Assembly: GCA_001773295.1 (NCBI GenBank)
Contig: MEWG01000027.1
Location: 624-6,325, forward strand
Reading direction: 5' to 3'
Origin: a candidate division WWE3 bacterium RIFOXYD1_FULL_39_9
GTDB lineage: Bacteria; Patescibacteriota; WWE3; UBA101185; UBA10185
Length of the DNA: 5,702 nucleotides
This document shows positions 4,989-5,702 of this stretch, in pieces (positions within the stretch are counted from its first letter, which is position 1; each line of letters opens with the position of its first letter). The notes below the pieces were generated by a model. The model was not told the origin of the DNA and did not search any database. It saw only the letters and a program-made list of their open reading frames with translations. Position numbers and translations under genes: made by a program.

Positions 4989-5702
4989 ATGTTAAAAAGT
5001 AAGTGGTTTAAGGTAATCGCGTACTCCGTTGTGATGTTGACTATCCTGGCGTTATGGATCGTCCCGGCATTTTTGCCGAAGGACTCTGCAGGGCTCTCAA
5101 AGCCTGCTTCTCGCGCCGCGATGTCAGACAACTCGGAACCCATGGAGGCTTTCAACGTCCCTGCACCAGAAAAGGCTGAGCAGATCGTTGAGGCAATGGC
5201 AGCCGTAGAAGCTGAGGTCCCAGTACCTGTGGAAATGTCAGAAGACATGGAAGAAACCGTGCAGAACTTGGCCGATGCTGACGAAGTTGCTGAAGAAGTC
5301 GCTCCGGTAGCCGGATCCCCGGCTTCACAGGAGGTTGTGGCATCAGCCGCACCTACCTCTACCGTCACTTTGACCCAGGCGTCGGTCCGACCAGATGGTC
5401 ACGTATTGGCAACAATGTCCGACGGAAGCACAGTGAATGTTGACGTAGCGACCATGTGGGAATCATATCCCACCCCTGCGCACATGTACGAAAATCAAAA
5501 TGCGCTGGTAAAGGAAAATCCGCGTCCGGAAGCTCCCTATGAACCGCTCGAGTACGTGGTGGATTCTGGTCAGACGATCGTCTTCTTCAATGAAGGGCAG
5601 TTCGAATTACCCGACGGTACCGTTGTCATCGCTGTAGGCGGCCGTGGGCGCGAAAACTTGTCTGTTATTACCAACGCGGGCACTGCGCCTGTTAAGGTTG
5701 TA
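4989..5702 (+). CDS. Unrecognised membrane-anchored or secreted surface protein, acidic linker plus beta-rich domain (3' end outside window)
   Basis: The frame is open to the last base, giving 238 residues with no stop. A positive N-terminus (MLKSKWFK) leads into one hydrophobic segment (about 9-29), a signal peptide or signal anchor. No clear signal peptidase site is seen, so a membrane tether is likely. Residues 30-122 are an Ala/Glu/Val/Pro-rich acidic, low-complexity linker, as in proteins that project from the cell surface. From about 123 the sequence alternates hydrophobic and polar residues with Gly and Asp turns (e.g. TVVIAVGGRGRENLSVITN at 211-229), fitting a beta-sandwich or similar extracellular fold; I cannot name it. 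The start is supported by AGGAGG (4978-4983) with a 5-nt spacer. GC is about 50-60%, as in the preceding gene. Translation is probably controlled by leader 2. Confidence 0.8.
   Translation, partial: MLKSKWFKVIAYSVVMLTILALWIVPAFLPKDSAGLSKPASRAAMSDNSEPMEAFNVPAPEKAEQIVEAMAAVEAEVPVPVEMSEDMEETVQNLADADEVAEEVAPVAGSPASQEVVASAAPTSTVTLTQASVRPDGHVLATMSDGSTVNVDVATMWESYPTPAHMYENQNALVKENPRPEAPYEPLEYVVDSGQTIVFFNEGQFELPDGTVVIAVGGRGRENLSVITNAGTAPVKVV

Noticed and set aside
4961..4991. GGTTCAAATG resembling a tRNA T-loop
   Set aside because: No acceptor, D or anticodon stems can be formed around it. It overlaps the ribosome site and start codon of the gene at 4989.
4985..5368. Minus-strand frame rich in Ser, Ala, Thr and Gly
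   Set aside because: It mirrors the low-complexity acidic linker of the plus-strand surface protein; the composition is a by-product of that repeat-like coding.
1..5702. CRISPR array, rRNA, tRNA or transposase gene
   Set aside because: I found no regularly spaced long repeats, no conserved rRNA segments, no cloverleaf and no transposase-like protein.

Overview
The window suggests a low-to-moderate GC bacterium with Firmicutes-like housekeeping gene order, possibly from the Candidate Phyla Radiation. The standard code fits: frames end in TAA or TAG and UGA is not needed as a sense codon. The lineage is inferred from protein style, small size and the mix of core and unrecognisable genes. It is not proven.

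Bases 1-3109 hold a plus-strand housekeeping cluster of roughly 35-40% GC: the 3' end of a ClpC-type AAA+ unfoldase gene, a complete radA 5 nt downstream, and a membrane-anchored PIN-TRAM protein of the YacL type. This is the Firmicutes clpC-radA-disA-yacL order with disA absent. A hairpin with A- and T-tracts at 3169-3226 closes the cluster.

Bases 3227-4076 are mostly non-coding. They contain two strong hairpins that share alternative pairing partners, a very AT-rich stretch, two DnaA-box-like repeats, a 53-residue ribbon-helix-helix protein, and two good sigma-70-type promoters with structured RNA downstream of each.

Bases 4077-5702 carry two genes I do not recognise, at roughly 50-55% GC. 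One encodes a 207-residue protein with a Trp-rich amphipathic helix and a disordered tail. The other encodes an N-terminally membrane-anchored, acidic-linker, beta-rich surface protein that runs off the window.

The main result concerns the leaders of these two genes. In both, an 8-bp anti-Shine-Dalgarno segment about 110 nt upstream can pair with the AGGAGG ribosome site. It encloses a second short helix and a long hairpin in the same order. When the two leaders are aligned, the base changes keep the pairing, including compensatory double changes. The second leader also has a competing fold that would release the ribosome site. I infer a repeated cis-regulatory RNA that coordinates the two genes at translation; its signal is unknown.
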